Position numbers and translations under genes: made by a program. From IMG/VR virus record IMGVR_UViG_3300041411_000405, positions 1 to 39,893 of that record: DNA of 39,893 bases. One strand, given 5' to 3'. This document shows, piece by piece, positions 22,969 through 29,208 of the stretch. The number at the start of each line of letters is the position of its first letter. The first letter of the stretch is position 1. Source of the stretch: a virus. Under the pieces are notes generated by a model. That model did not search any database. It saw only the letters and a list, made by a program, of their open reading frames with translations, and was not told where the DNA came from.

Positions 22969-24264
22969 TTAAACCTCGCCCTTAACAAATTGCGGAATTG
23001 ACTCGCAGGCCGCGCCATTCAAGGCGTCTATGAGATTTTGCGAATCTTCATATCTAGCGCCTGTCTGCTCATGGATTGCCTTGAAGCCGCGCTCATCTAA
23101 CCAGTTGTGCCACTTCACCAACGCCAGCCGACGCTGCTCCTTGGCCTGGGTGTTGATGTAGGTCGACGCGATCTTGCCGAGGGAATGGTTCAGCAGCATC
23201 TCGCCGATGTGACCGTCGACGCCCAGGTCTGTCCAGGCAGTGCGGGCTACCTTGCGTAGGTCGTGGCTGGTCCAGGCGCCCTGCCCCAATCGAGTGAACA
23301 CGGCGCTGGCCTGGTTGTCGCTCAGTGCTTTCCCTCGGCGGGAAGGAAATAGGAATGGGCCTTCGTAGCCTTGGATCCCCTGACGACCCCGGTACCGGCG
23401 CAGCAACGCGCAGACTTGGTCCGTCAGCGGCACCCGCAACTCGGTCTTGCTCTTGGTGTGCTCGGCGGGTAGGAACCACTCACGCTCAGGCAGCGCAATG
23501 TCGGCCCAGCGGGCCTGGCGGGTTTCGCCAATACGGGTGCCGTGGCAGAGCATCATCAGGGCCAGCATGGCGTCGGCCGGCGCACTTTCGAAACGCTCAG
23601 TCAGCTGCTCAACCAGCTCGGGCAACTGCACATCACGCAGTCGGGCGGGCTTTGGCAAGATGCGCGCCGTCGTGAAGTGGATGAACTTGAGCTCGGCCAT
23701 CGGGTTGACCGGGATCAGGTCCAATTTGCGGGCCTGACGAAAGGCCACCGCGAGCAGGCGGTACAGCTGCTGGACGTACGACAGCGACAGCTCTTCCTGA
23801 GCCGGCCACATCAGCAGCTTGTCCACGGTCCGCGCATTGACGTCGCGAATCAGCAGATCACCCAGGCGCGGCTTGAGCTGGCAACTGATGGCAGACTTGC
23901 CGGCGGCCCGGCGCTTGGTTGAGAGCGCTCGTGACTTGGCCATGCGATCGGCAAACCAGTCGAGCAGTTCGCCGACAGTGACCCAACCCGAAACGCTGGC
24001 AGCGCCATCGGCCGCCACTCGCAGGCGCACCGCCGGTAACGCCGCAACCACCTGCTTGGTGGAAAGGTCGGGAAAACCGCCGATGCGATGCCACTGGCGC
24101 TTGTTCAGCAGATACCAGGAGCCGCGCGCCCGATTCTTCGCATAACGGAAGTGCAACGCAGGGTGACTGGCATCACGCAAGTCGCGCACATGCTCGAGCC
24201 TGGCGTTGCGTTGAATCTCGGCGTCTGAGAGTTTCACCGTCAGGGTCTTGATCAGGGCGCTCAA
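22969..24264 (-). CDS. Second tyrosine recombinase, in the replication module
   Basis: This 431-aa protein (from the TTG at 24264) carries a full set of tyrosine recombinase residues: Arg244 in CHGTRIGE, Lys271 in HTKSKTELRVPL, His334/Arg337 in SHDLRKVARTAW, His360 in LLNHSLGKI and the nucleophile Tyr369 in STYINT. The N-terminal part looks like an arm/core-binding region. It differs clearly from the integrase at 36901-38082, so this prophage has two active-looking recombinases. It lies between DnaB and the Q-position gene in the same operon. GGAG lies eight bases before the TTG, which overlaps the upstream stop; a GTG at 24318 is the alternative start. Confidence 0.88.
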   Translation of the reverse strand: MSALIKTLTVKLSDAEIQRNARLEHVRDLRDASHPALHFRYAKNRARGSWYLLNKRQWHRIGGFPDLSTKQVVAALPAVRLRVAADGAASVSGWVTVGELLDWFADRMAKSRALSTKRRAAGKSAISCQLKPRLGDLLIRDVNARTVDKLLMWPAQEELSLSYVQQLYRLLAVAFRQARKLDLIPVNPMAELKFIHFTTARILPKPARLRDVQLPELVEQLTERFESAPADAMLALMMLCHGTRIGETRQARWADIALPEREWFLPAEHTKSKTELRVPLTDQVCALLRRYRGRQGIQGYEGPFLFPSRRGKALSDNQASAVFTRLGQGAWTSHDLRKVARTAWTDLGVDGHIGEMLLNHSLGKIASTYINTQAKEQRRLALVKWHNWLDERGFKAIHEQTGARYEDSQNLIDALNGAACESIPQFVKGEV

Positions 24265-24470
24265 TCGTTCATCTCCGGCTGGGTGAGACGATCCACCACC
24301 TCGAACGTTGAAGGCCACATCCAGGCGCCATACCGATTGGCCATGGCCTCATCGGCAAACAGCGCCAAGGCATGATCAGGAGTGCTGCCCAGCTCCATCT
24401 TGAATGAGCAGCAGAACACCGCGAAGCGGTAGGTGGACGGATCGGGAACAGCGAGTCGCCTTGTGCTCAT
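24261..24470 (-). CDS. Small hypothetical protein between helicase and recombinase
   Basis: The 69-aa product starts MSTRRLAVPDPSTYRFAVF, with two cysteines in VFCCSF and an acidic, Trp-containing C-terminal half (NRYGAWMWPSTFEVVDRL). No family recognised. Its ATG overlaps the helicase stop (TGATG) with AAGGAAT upstream, and its own stop overlaps the TTG start of the recombinase. The double coupling suggests a function tied to one of these neighbours. Confidence 0.7.
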   Translation of the reverse strand: MSTRRLAVPDPSTYRFAVFCCSFKMELGSTPDHALALFADEAMANRYGAWMWPSTFEVVDRLTQPEMND

Positions 24471-25849
24471 CAGAACGATTCCTTTTTTCGGTAGCGGTTG
24501 GCCAGGCTGGTGACTTTCTCGGGCTGCTCGACAGGCTCTGGCTTCCACCCGGCAGCAAGGTTTTCAAAACGGTTGTATTGGCCCAAAAAGGCGGTGCGAA
24601 CGGTGCCCATCTCGATGTCGCGCCCCTTACCGATGATGATTTCGGCAATGCCTTTGGCGTCGGTGTTTTCGTGATAGACCTCGTCGCGGTACACGAACAG
24701 GATCACGTCGGCGTCCTGCTCGATGGCACCTGACTCCCTCAAGTCCGAGGGGATGGGTCGCTTGTTCGGGCGCTCTTCACATTTGCGCGAAAGCTGGCTC
24801 AGCAGCACGACAGGGATGCCCAATTCCTTGGCGAGCAACTTGCAGCCGCGGCTGATGCTGCTGACCTCTTCGGTACGATTGCCGCCCTCGCCTTCCAGCA
24901 ACTGCAGGTAATCGATCATCAGCAGGTCCAGGCCGTAACGCATCTTGTGGCGGCGGGCCAGTGAGCGGATGCGACCAATCGACGAGCCGGCGCGGTCGGC
25001 GATGTACAGCGGCGCGCGACGAAGCACACCAGCCGCCGCAGAGAGCTCAGCACCGTGGCTCTGGCACGCCGTGCCGTTCTTTACCAACGTGAGTGGAATA
25101 CGCCCTTCGGACGCCACCGCTCGATCCAGCAGCTGCCCTTTGTTCATCTCCAGGCTGATGACGAGCGCCGACTTGCTCTGGCGCACGGCCGCCTCGATAA
25201 CAAAACCCATGGCGAGCGTGGTCTTGCCCATGGCAGGGCGGCCAGCAACGATATACAGGTGATCCGGCTGCAGACCGCCCAGCTTTTCGTCCAGGTCTTT
25301 CAGGCCGGTCGACAGGCCAATCAGCGTTTCACCGCGGGCATGACGGTCATGGCGCTCTTGCCAGACTTCCAACTGGTCGGCCAGCACGTCACCAACTTTG
25401 ACGATGTCGTCATCACCCGAGCCGCAGTCAATCGCCATGGCCGCAGCCTGGACGGCGGCGATTTTCGCCTGCACATCCTGATCGCTGTGCGCGATGTCCA
25501 TGGCCTGACTGCCGAGGTCAAACAGCGAGCGTTCGATTGCCCTCTCTCGCACGATTGCCGCGTAGGTCTTGGCGTTGGCAACGCTTGGAGTGCCATTAAC
25601 GATTTCGGCGCAGTAGGCGAACGCCGGGGAACCATCGAGCAAGCTCCCAACGTGGTTACCGACGGTGAGGAAGTCGACAGCCTTGCCCGCAGAGCGAACC
25701 GCCAGGATCCCCCGATACACCTCGGCGTTTTCCGGGAAGTAGAACGATTCGGCGGACAGGTCGTCGCACAGGGTGTCGATCAGCTCAGGACGCTGCATCA
25801 TCGCGCCCAGCAGGCCGTGTTCGGCCTCGATGCTGTGTGGTTCACGCAT
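24470..25849 (-). CDS. Replicative DNA helicase, DnaB family
   Basis: This 459-aa protein has both DnaB domains. The N-terminal helical domain begins HSIEAEHGLLGAMM. The C-terminal RecA-like ATPase has Walker A GRPAMGKTT at 203-211, Walker B LLMIDY near 309-314, LLSQLSRKCEERPNKRP and the DLRESGAIEQDAD arginine-finger region. It should unwind the phage origin after loading by the O-like initiator, replacing the host helicase. Length is normal. The start at 25849 lies inside the end of the O-like gene and has GAGGGAAA upstream. Confidence 0.93.
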   Translation of the reverse strand: MREPHSIEAEHGLLGAMMQRPELIDTLCDDLSAESFYFPENAEVYRGILAVRSAGKAVDFLTVGNHVGSLLDGSPAFAYCAEIVNGTPSVANAKTYAAIVRERAIERSLFDLGSQAMDIAHSDQDVQAKIAAVQAAAMAIDCGSGDDDIVKVGDVLADQLEVWQERHDRHARGETLIGLSTGLKDLDEKLGGLQPDHLYIVAGRPAMGKTTLAMGFVIEAAVRQSKSALVISLEMNKGQLLDRAVASEGRIPLTLVKNGTACQSHGAELSAAAGVLRRAPLYIADRAGSSIGRIRSLARRHKMRYGLDLLMIDYLQLLEGEGGNRTEEVSSISRGCKLLAKELGIPVVLLSQLSRKCEERPNKRPIPSDLRESGAIEQDADVILFVYRDEVYHENTDAKGIAEIIIGKGRDIEMGTVRTAFLGQYNRFENLAAGWKPEPVEQPEKVTSLANRYRKKESF

Positions 25850-26543
25850 TGTAATTTCCCTCCACAACCTTGACGAAGTTGCTCGGGGCGATCAGCCAGT
25901 CGAAGCTGGCCCGAAAAGGTGCGCCGCCGTTTTTACCCGGGGCACGCCCCATCAGGAAATCGGACTGGGCGACAGTGGCGAAGTACTCAGTCCAGAATTC
26001 GAGGTTCTGGTGAACATCGCTCTGGTTCCAGCGTGAACGGATTTGCTTTTTGCGGGCCTCAGATACGAGAACGACCGTCGGCAGTGTTGGTGTGAGCAGC
26101 CGGTTGAACAAATCGACGATGTCCTGAATCGGGCAAGACGGGGAGCGCGGAACGCGATTCCCATCAGGTGACGGTTCAATTGACGGTTCCTTTACGGTTC
26201 TGGGGGCATATCGTGCCGGGGTGACCGGCATATCCTGCCGGGGTGATGGGGCATCTGGTGCCGGGGGGCATTTACTGCCGGGGGCATATCGTGCCGGGGT
26301 GATTGAGTACCAGGTCGAACGGCCGAAGCGCTGATTGCTCGACAATATGCCGGCCTCTTCAAGCCAACGCAGCGCATTGCGTACAGCGCGTTCAGACAGA
26401 CAGGTGCGCACGCCAATGGTGGCAACGGAAGGCCAGCAAACACCTTCGTCATTGGCGTTATCGGCCAAGGAAATTAGGACAGCCTTCTGAGCTGGGCTCA
26501 TGCCGTGCAGAGGCCAGCACGCACTCATGATGACGGTGCTCAT
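25842..26543 (-). CDS. O-like replication initiator with HTH domain
   Basis: The 233-aa protein has a winged-helix-like N-terminal domain (residues about 15-75): SPAQKAVLISLADNAND, EGVCWPSVATIG, CLSERAVRNALRWLEEAGIL. A Pro-rich linker at about 80-115 is encoded by five DNA repeats. The C-terminal domain contains FDWLIAPSNFVKVVEGNY, as in DnaB-loading phage proteins. It should bind iterons and recruit the DnaB helicase encoded just downstream, whose start overlaps its stop. The linker contains two TPARYAP copies made by the iterons. Confidence 0.82.
   Translation of the reverse strand: MSTVIMSACWPLHGMSPAQKAVLISLADNANDEGVCWPSVATIGVRTCLSERAVRNALRWLEEAGILSSNQRFGRSTWYSITPARYAPGSKCPPAPDAPSPRQDMPVTPARYAPRTVKEPSIEPSPDGNRVPRSPSCPIQDIVDLFNRLLTPTLPTVVLVSEARKKQIRSRWNQSDVHQNLEFWTEYFATVAQSDFLMGRAPGKNGGAPFRASFDWLIAPSNFVKVVEGNYNA
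26205..26302. repeat. Five iterons inside the O-like gene: candidate replication origin
   Basis: Five units start at 26205, 26227, 26250, 26267 and 26283. The unit is GGCATATCGTGCCGGGGTGA; copies 1 and 5 are identical over 20 bp, copy 2 differs at one base, and copies 3 and 4 are shorter. Every copy keeps the dyad GGCA-N5-TGCC while the inner five bases vary. The spacings are 22, 23, 17 and 16 bp. As in lambda, the array lies in the gene of the initiator, in the part encoding the flexible linker. Confidence 0.8.
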
Positions 26544-26761
26544 GCGGAAACATCCTGGACAGGAATCAGCGATGCTTTGAGGTGATCAAGGCACTCTCGG
26601 CTGAAGTGAGATTTGGACGCCCGCGAGTATTGGCTACGCACCATCAGAGCGGCGTGCATCGCGGCGGATTGGTGGGCTATGAGGTGTTGCGACACTCTTG
26701 GAGAGCTCGCAGATCGTGTCGGAGCACGACCGGTGTTGCCTGGAACAGTGTTCATGCTCAT
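26540..26761 (-). CDS. Small protein in the cII position, unknown function
   Basis: The 73-aa basic product (MSMNTVPGNTGRAPTRS, then HQSAAMHAALMVRSQYSRAS and a C-terminal CLDHLKASLIPV) has a mainly helical pattern with no clear HTH. It stands between cro and the O-like gene, where lambdoid phages carry cII, and its stop overlaps the O-like ATG (ATGA). GCGGGG is six bases before the ATG, a moderate RBS. A regulatory role is possible from place only. The reverse strand also has an open frame here, so a small doubt remains. Confidence 0.6.
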   Translation of the reverse strand: MSMNTVPGNTGRAPTRSASSPRVSQHLIAHQSAAMHAALMVRSQYSRASKSHFSRECLDHLKASLIPVQDVSA

Positions 26762-26764
26762 AAT
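26736..26764 (+). promoter_or_regulatory. Candidate promoter for a short antisense RNA
   Basis: On the plus strand TTGCCT and CATAAT stand 17 bp apart; the -35 matches four and the -10 five of six consensus bases. Transcription would start near 26771, between the cII-position gene and the terminator at 26796-26820, pointing toward cro and cI. This is against the direction of the operon. Confidence 0.5.
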
Positions 26765-26770
26765 GGCCCC

Positions 26771-26820
26771 GCATTGTTTTACAAGTTGTTGAAGAAGCCG
26801 GGGTGCAACCCGGCTTTTTT
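26771..26820 (+). ncRNA. Candidate OOP-like small RNA
   Basis: A promoter at 26736-26764 and an intrinsic terminator at 26796-26820 would bound a transcript of about 50 nt that encodes no protein. It is antisense to the leader of the cII-position gene (ATG at 26761) in the cro operon mRNA. Lambda OOP occupies the comparable place near cII and is about 77 nt. The elements are seen; the RNA and its function are inferred. Confidence 0.45.
26796..26820 (+). terminator. Rho-independent terminator pointing toward cro
   Basis: A perfect 7-bp stem AGCCGGG/CCCGGCT with a 6-nt loop is followed by six T on the plus strand. No plus-strand gene ends here, so it must end either a short RNA or read-through transcription. 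On the minus strand the hairpin is followed only by CTTCTTC, a weak tract. Confidence 0.85.
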
Positions 26821-26831
26821 GTGTCTGAAAT

Positions 26832-26930
26832 TCAGGCGATTGCTTTCCCGCAGACGCAATTAATCCCGCCGACTGAGCTGCTGCCCTCAGCGTTCAATGT
26901 CCCCATGCGTCCTGTTGCGTTGCCGTCCAC
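26832..26930 (-). CDS. Possible 32-aa peptide with CVC motif
   Basis: A GTG at 26930 with AGGGGAAGG just upstream opens a frame encoding MDGNATGRMGTLNAEG and a second half VGGINCVCGKAIA, ending at 26832. The RBS is good, but the frame is short and no family is recognised. It lies in the 409-bp gap between cro and the cII-position gene, transcribed with them. It could equally be a non-coding leader segment. Confidence 0.3.
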   Translation of the reverse strand: MDGNATGRMGTLNAEGSSSVGGINCVCGKAIA

Positions 26931-27048
26931 TTGCCTTCCCCTAATGATCTTCCTGGCAGTTCTTTTCTACTGGATGAATTAACAGCTATTCAGGTGCACT
27001 CCCTCGAATCCGCGCTAAATTCGATACTGTCGCCAATGGACCTCCAGG

Positions 27049-27162
27049 CTATTTCTCTAAGTTCCGAAGGTCTTCCCGAATCCCTTCAAGGTCTTCCTTG
27101 AGTAAATCGAGGTGGTGCTGCATGGCTTCCAATCGCTCCAGCGTGTTTTCGGTGGTAGGCAC
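27049..27162 (-). CDS. Possible 37-aa coiled-coil peptide after cro
   Basis: A GTG eight bases after the cro stop opens a frame with GCGGGGGC upstream. The peptide (MPTTENTLERLEAMQHHLDL, then LKEDLEGIREDLRNLEK) has Leu/Met/Ile at regular heptad-like positions and alternating acidic and basic residues, so one amphipathic helix that could dimerise. No family known. Position directly behind cro suggests co-transcription; it might bind another regulator. It is too short for ORF statistics alone. Confidence 0.5.
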   Translation of the reverse strand: MPTTENTLERLEAMQHHLDLLKEDLEGIREDLRNLEK

Positions 27163-27170
27163 AGCCCCCG

Positions 27171-27431
27171 CTATGCCGCAGTCTTTTTTGGGTGGGCTTC
27201 GGCAACGCGAAGCACCTTGTGGGCGAGCTCAATAAGGTCAGGCCGCAAACCAGCGATAGTGATCTCGCCTTCAGAGGCGTCTTGAAGGCGCTCGGCAAGT
27301 TCGGCAGATGCTTTCCGATGACCGCCAGCAAGCTGCCAGAGATGTCCGACGGTGGTCTTCGCTGCTTTGGCTACCAGCTGGCGTCGGTCGGCTGTTGCGC
27401 TGGCGAGCCAATCTCGCAAGTGGTCATTCAT
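27171..27431 (-). CDS. Cro-like HTH repressor
   Basis: This 86-aa protein is divergent from cI and the first gene of the rightward (minus-strand) early operon. It resembles Cro/YdaS-type regulators: MNDHLRDWLASATADRRQLV, then an HTH AAKTTVGHLWQLAGGHRKAS and a C-terminal helix LIELAHKVLRVAEAH. It should bind the TTAGC operators and shut cI down in lytic growth. TAGGAGAACC before the ATG is a strong RBS. The promoter at 27457-27485 overlaps the first operator. Confidence 0.85.
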   Translation of the reverse strand: MNDHLRDWLASATADRRQLVAKAAKTTVGHLWQLAGGHRKASAELAERLQDASEGEITIAGLRPDLIELAHKVLRVAEAHPKKTAA

Positions 27432-27456
27432 AGGGGTTCTCCTAAAACGTAGGAGA

Positions 27457-27485
27457 AATTTAGCTTAGGGCTAATATCAGAGCAA
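27457..27485 (-). promoter_or_regulatory. PR promoter for cro
   Basis: On the minus strand TTGCTC, a 17-bp spacer and TAAATT. The operator at 27460-27474 fills the spacer and its last three bases are the first three of the -10. Transcription would start about 27450, giving a leader of about 20 bases before the cro ATG. A repressor on this operator would block polymerase. Confidence 0.7.
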
Positions 27486-27523
27486 GGAATATTTAGCTGT
27501 GAGCACATTTAGCATTGAGCTAA
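27460..27523. promoter_or_regulatory. Operator cluster between cro and cI (OR-like, three sites)
   Basis: The site is TTAGC-N5-GCTAA. Copies lie at 27460-27474 (perfect, in PR), 27493-27507 (one half perfect, other half GCACA) and 27509-27523 (perfect, next to the presumed cI promoter). A weak cI promoter could use TTTAGC at 27508 and CATTCT at 27531, which would make the cI mRNA start at its ATG at 27544. This reproduces the lambda OR1-OR2-OR3 plan with different sequence. Confidence 0.78.
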
Positions 27524-27543
27524 AGAATGGCATTCTTGCTCGC

Positions 27544-28392
27544 ATGGATATCTATGCGATTCGCAAGCGCCAATTGATCAAGTTGATCGGCGATCAAAAA
27601 AAAGGCGCCTGCGCCGAGCGCTGGGGGATGGCGCCTGCGCACTTGAGCCAAATCCTTTCGGAAAAGACTGCCAAGAATTTGGGCGATGACGTTGCTCGCC
27701 GGATTGAGTTGGTTGAGAAGTTGCCAAGAGGGTGGTTTGACTCTCTACCGACCGACGAGGAGTCGGTAAGTCCTGAACCGAAAGACATCACGACGGCGCC
27801 AGCTACCGAATCAAGTTCATCCGCCGCTGACCAAGTAAAGCGAATGCTTGGAAAGGTGAAGGGCCTTTCAATTGAGGCGCGAGATCGAATTGTCGCCGCA
27901 GCCGAAGAGCCTGACGATGGGCTGCCCCATCAACTCTCGGTGAACCTCGCAAGCCTACGCCCCACCAATGACGAGATCGTCATTCCTCAATACGACATTC
28001 GAGCCGCTATGGGCCATGGCCAGGTACCGCCTGAATATACGGAGGTTGTCCGAAATCTGGTGGTGCGCGAGGAAATCCTGCGCGAGAAAGGTATCACCTA
28101 CACGTCGAAGACATCTCTGGGGATGATCAACGGGTGGGGCCAGAGCATGGAAGGCACCATTAATGACAAGGATTTGGTCATTGTTGATAAGGGTGTACGG
28201 GATTTCATCGGAGAAGGGATCTACGTTTTGACCTGGCATCACGAGCTTTATATCAAGCGGATCATGCGCCTCGACGAAGAACATTACCGGCTGATTTCTG
28301 ACAACCCGCACTATGAAAACCAGACAGCCCGGATCGATGACGTAACCATTCATGCAAAGGTGCTGCTGATCTGGAACGCCAGAAAAGCCTGA
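27544..28392 (+). CDS. CI-like phage repressor with S24 peptidase domain
   Basis: This 282-aa protein has an N-terminal HTH (RKRQLIKLIGDQKKG, AERWGMAPAHLSQILSE), a Ser/Ala/Pro-rich linker and a LexA-like S24 domain with Ser201 in GWGQSMEG and Lys238 in LYIKRIMRL. It should repress PR and PL through the TTAGC operators and maintain lysogeny. No Ala-Gly or Cys-Gly pair occurs in the linker or at the start of the S24 domain, where the region reads RAAMGHG, so RecA-stimulated self-cleavage is doubtful. I start at the ATG at 27544; a GTG at 27499 with AAGGAA upstream is an alternative that would place two operators inside the gene or its leader. Confidence 0.9.
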   Translation: MDIYAIRKRQLIKLIGDQKKGACAERWGMAPAHLSQILSEKTAKNLGDDVARRIELVEKLPRGWFDSLPTDEESVSPEPKDITTAPATESSSSAADQVKRMLGKVKGLSIEARDRIVAAAEEPDDGLPHQLSVNLASLRPTNDEIVIPQYDIRAAMGHGQVPPEYTEVVRNLVVREEILREKGITYTSKTSLGMINGWGQSMEGTINDKDLVIVDKGVRDFIGEGIYVLTWHHELYIKRIMRLDEEHYRLISDNPHYENQTARIDDVTIHAKVLLIWNARKA

Positions 28393-28410
28393 CCGTTCGA
28401 AGCAAGTCAA

Positions 28411-28436
28411 AGCCCGCTACTACAGCGGGCTTTTTT
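28411..28436 (+). terminator. Rho-independent terminator of cI
   Basis: An 8-bp stem AGCCCGCT/AGCGGGCT with a 5-nt loop followed by six T, 18 bases after the cI stop. The convergent 105-aa gene ends just beyond it at 28444, and the hairpin probably serves both directions only weakly because the minus side lacks a T run. Confidence 0.9.
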
Positions 28437-28443
28437 GTGGCCG

Positions 28444-28761
28444 TCAGAAAGGCGCTAGCTCTTCCACCGCATCGAACTCTTCATGAGCCTCTACACGCGG
28501 GTCTTCATCCGCTGGAGTTTCCCATCGGAGCGTAACAGAATCGTCATCGTTGAAGGTCATCTCGATGCTATCCACATCGGCGAGCGCGCCCATAACCTCC
28601 TCCCATTCCCTGTCCCCATCGGTGTCGAGCCGATGGATCGTCGCCCACTTCCGATCCTGGGCAATTGGGTGATTGATCATGTTCGAAATTCTAAGAGTCA
28701 GGCGCTCCACGCCAGACATTGGCTTTGACTCTTGCGGTTTTTTCTTCTGCGGGCTTGCCAT
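28444..28761 (-). CDS. Acidic 105-aa protein under a LexA box, beside cI
   Basis: No family recognised. The N-terminus is Lys-rich (MASPQKKKPQESKP), the centre is mixed (GVERLTLRISNMINHPIAQD) and the C-terminal two thirds are strongly acidic (TFNDDDSVTLRWE, EEFDAVEELAPF), for a net charge near -14. It is convergent with cI. AAGGAGTAACTG gives a strong RBS. A LexA box ends 18 bases before the ATG, and a CI-type operator overlaps the likely promoter. Control by LexA plus its place beside a repressor without a usual cleavage bond makes an SOS-induced antirepressor a reasonable guess; an acidic DNA mimic is another. Confidence 0.75.
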   Translation of the reverse strand: MASPQKKKPQESKPMSGVERLTLRISNMINHPIAQDRKWATIHRLDTDGDREWEEVMGALADVDSIEMTFNDDDSVTLRWETPADEDPRVEAHEEFDAVEELAPF

Positions 28762-28778
28762 CAGTTACTCCTTGATTA

Positions 28779-28794
28779 CTGTATGCATGTACAG
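28779..28794 (-). promoter_or_regulatory. LexA (SOS) box of the acidic gene
   Basis: CTGTATGCATGTACAG has perfect CTGTA/TACAG arms and agrees with the symmetric LexA consensus at 13 of 16 positions. It lies between the candidate promoter (28804-28833) and the RBS of the 105-aa gene, where bound LexA would block early elongation. Confidence 0.75.
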
Positions 28795-28803
28795 CCTTTC
28801 AGA

Positions 28804-28833
28804 ATATTAGCTTGATGCTAATGCCCGCGTAAA
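28804..28833 (-). promoter_or_regulatory. Candidate promoter of the acidic gene, with CI operator
   Basis: On the minus strand TTTACG, an 18-bp spacer and TAATAT. The operator 28807-28821 ends in the -10 with the same register as in PR and PL (TTAGC-N5-GC, then TAA of the -10). The promoter would thus be closed by CI or Cro as well as by LexA. Confidence 0.5.
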
Positions 28834-28938
28834 GACCGGCGGCGAATTACCTTTCACAACTTCCACATGCCCATAACTTTTACCAAAAGCTAAATTATTT
28901 AGCTCTGAGCTATTGACTGATCTTTAGCCTGTAGCTAA
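28807..28938. promoter_or_regulatory. Operator cluster upstream of the early plus-strand operon (OL-like)
   Basis: Three TTAGC-N5-GCTAA sites: 28807-28821 (perfect), 28899-28913 (last base changed) and 28924-28938 (perfect, inside PL). In addition AGCTAAAT-T-ATTTAGCT at 28888-28904 is a 17-bp palindrome built from the same half-sites. Together with the cluster at 27460-27523 this gives two operator regions flanking cI, which could be joined by looping of repressor. Confidence 0.75.
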
Positions 28939-28941
28939 ATT
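28913..28941 (+). promoter_or_regulatory. PL promoter of the early plus-strand operon
   Basis: TTGACT, a 17-bp spacer and TAAATT. The -35 matches five of six bases. The operator 28924-28938 lies in the spacer in the same register as at PR. Transcription from about 28948 would run through a leader of nearly 290 bases to the LuxR-type gene at 29235. Confidence 0.72.
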
Positions 28942-28986
28942 TATCTCAACGCCAGCGAACAGGGCGCCAGAGCAAACCAGCTCGTA

Positions 28987-29067
28987 GCTCTTTAACAGTC
29001 AGCGCAACAAACAACAGACCGCATTGCCTCTACCGGCGACCGGCGAGCAGACAGGCCCGAAAGCCTG
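28987..29067 (+). promoter_or_regulatory. nut-like leader: boxA and hairpin
   Basis: The leader holds GCTCTTTAACA at 28987-28997, the core of the bacterial rrn boxA, about 40 bases after the predicted PL start. A small hairpin CAGGC-CCGAAA-GCCTG follows at 29052-29067. BoxA recruits NusB/NusE for antitermination. No N gene is recognised, so either host factors alone or one of the unknown early proteins would be used. The rest of this 470-bp gap is operators, promoter and leader, with no gene seen. Confidence 0.6.
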
Positions 29068-29184
29068 CCAACGACAGGAACAACCTGGACGACTGCTCGA
29101 TGGTGAAACGCCTTAACCGTGTGAATGACCCGGCAAGCAATGCGCCCCGCCCCTCCGGCGGCAATAGGACGGACAGTTTCACTG

Positions 29185-29208
29185 ATGCACCTGGTTACCC
29201 GGGTGCAT
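29185..29208 (+). other. Leader hairpin before the first early gene
   Basis: ATGCACCTGG and CCGGGTGCAT pair over ten positions (one G-U) around the loop TTAC. It ends about 15 bases before the GGGAG of the gene at 29235. No T run follows, so translation control or RNA stability is more likely than termination. Confidence 0.5.

Noticed and set aside
25055-25873. 272-aa open frame on the plus strand
   Set aside because: It is antisense to the DnaB helicase gene and has no RBS or motif.
26205-26302. CRISPR array
   Set aside because: The repeats have no unique spacers of 25-40 bp, are in a coding gene and follow each other every 16-23 bp, so they are iterons.
26582-26863. 93-aa plus-strand frame at the cII-position gene
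   Set aside because: The minus-strand frame has ATGA coupling to the O-like gene. The plus frame has no good RBS and runs through the terminator hairpin at 26796-26820.
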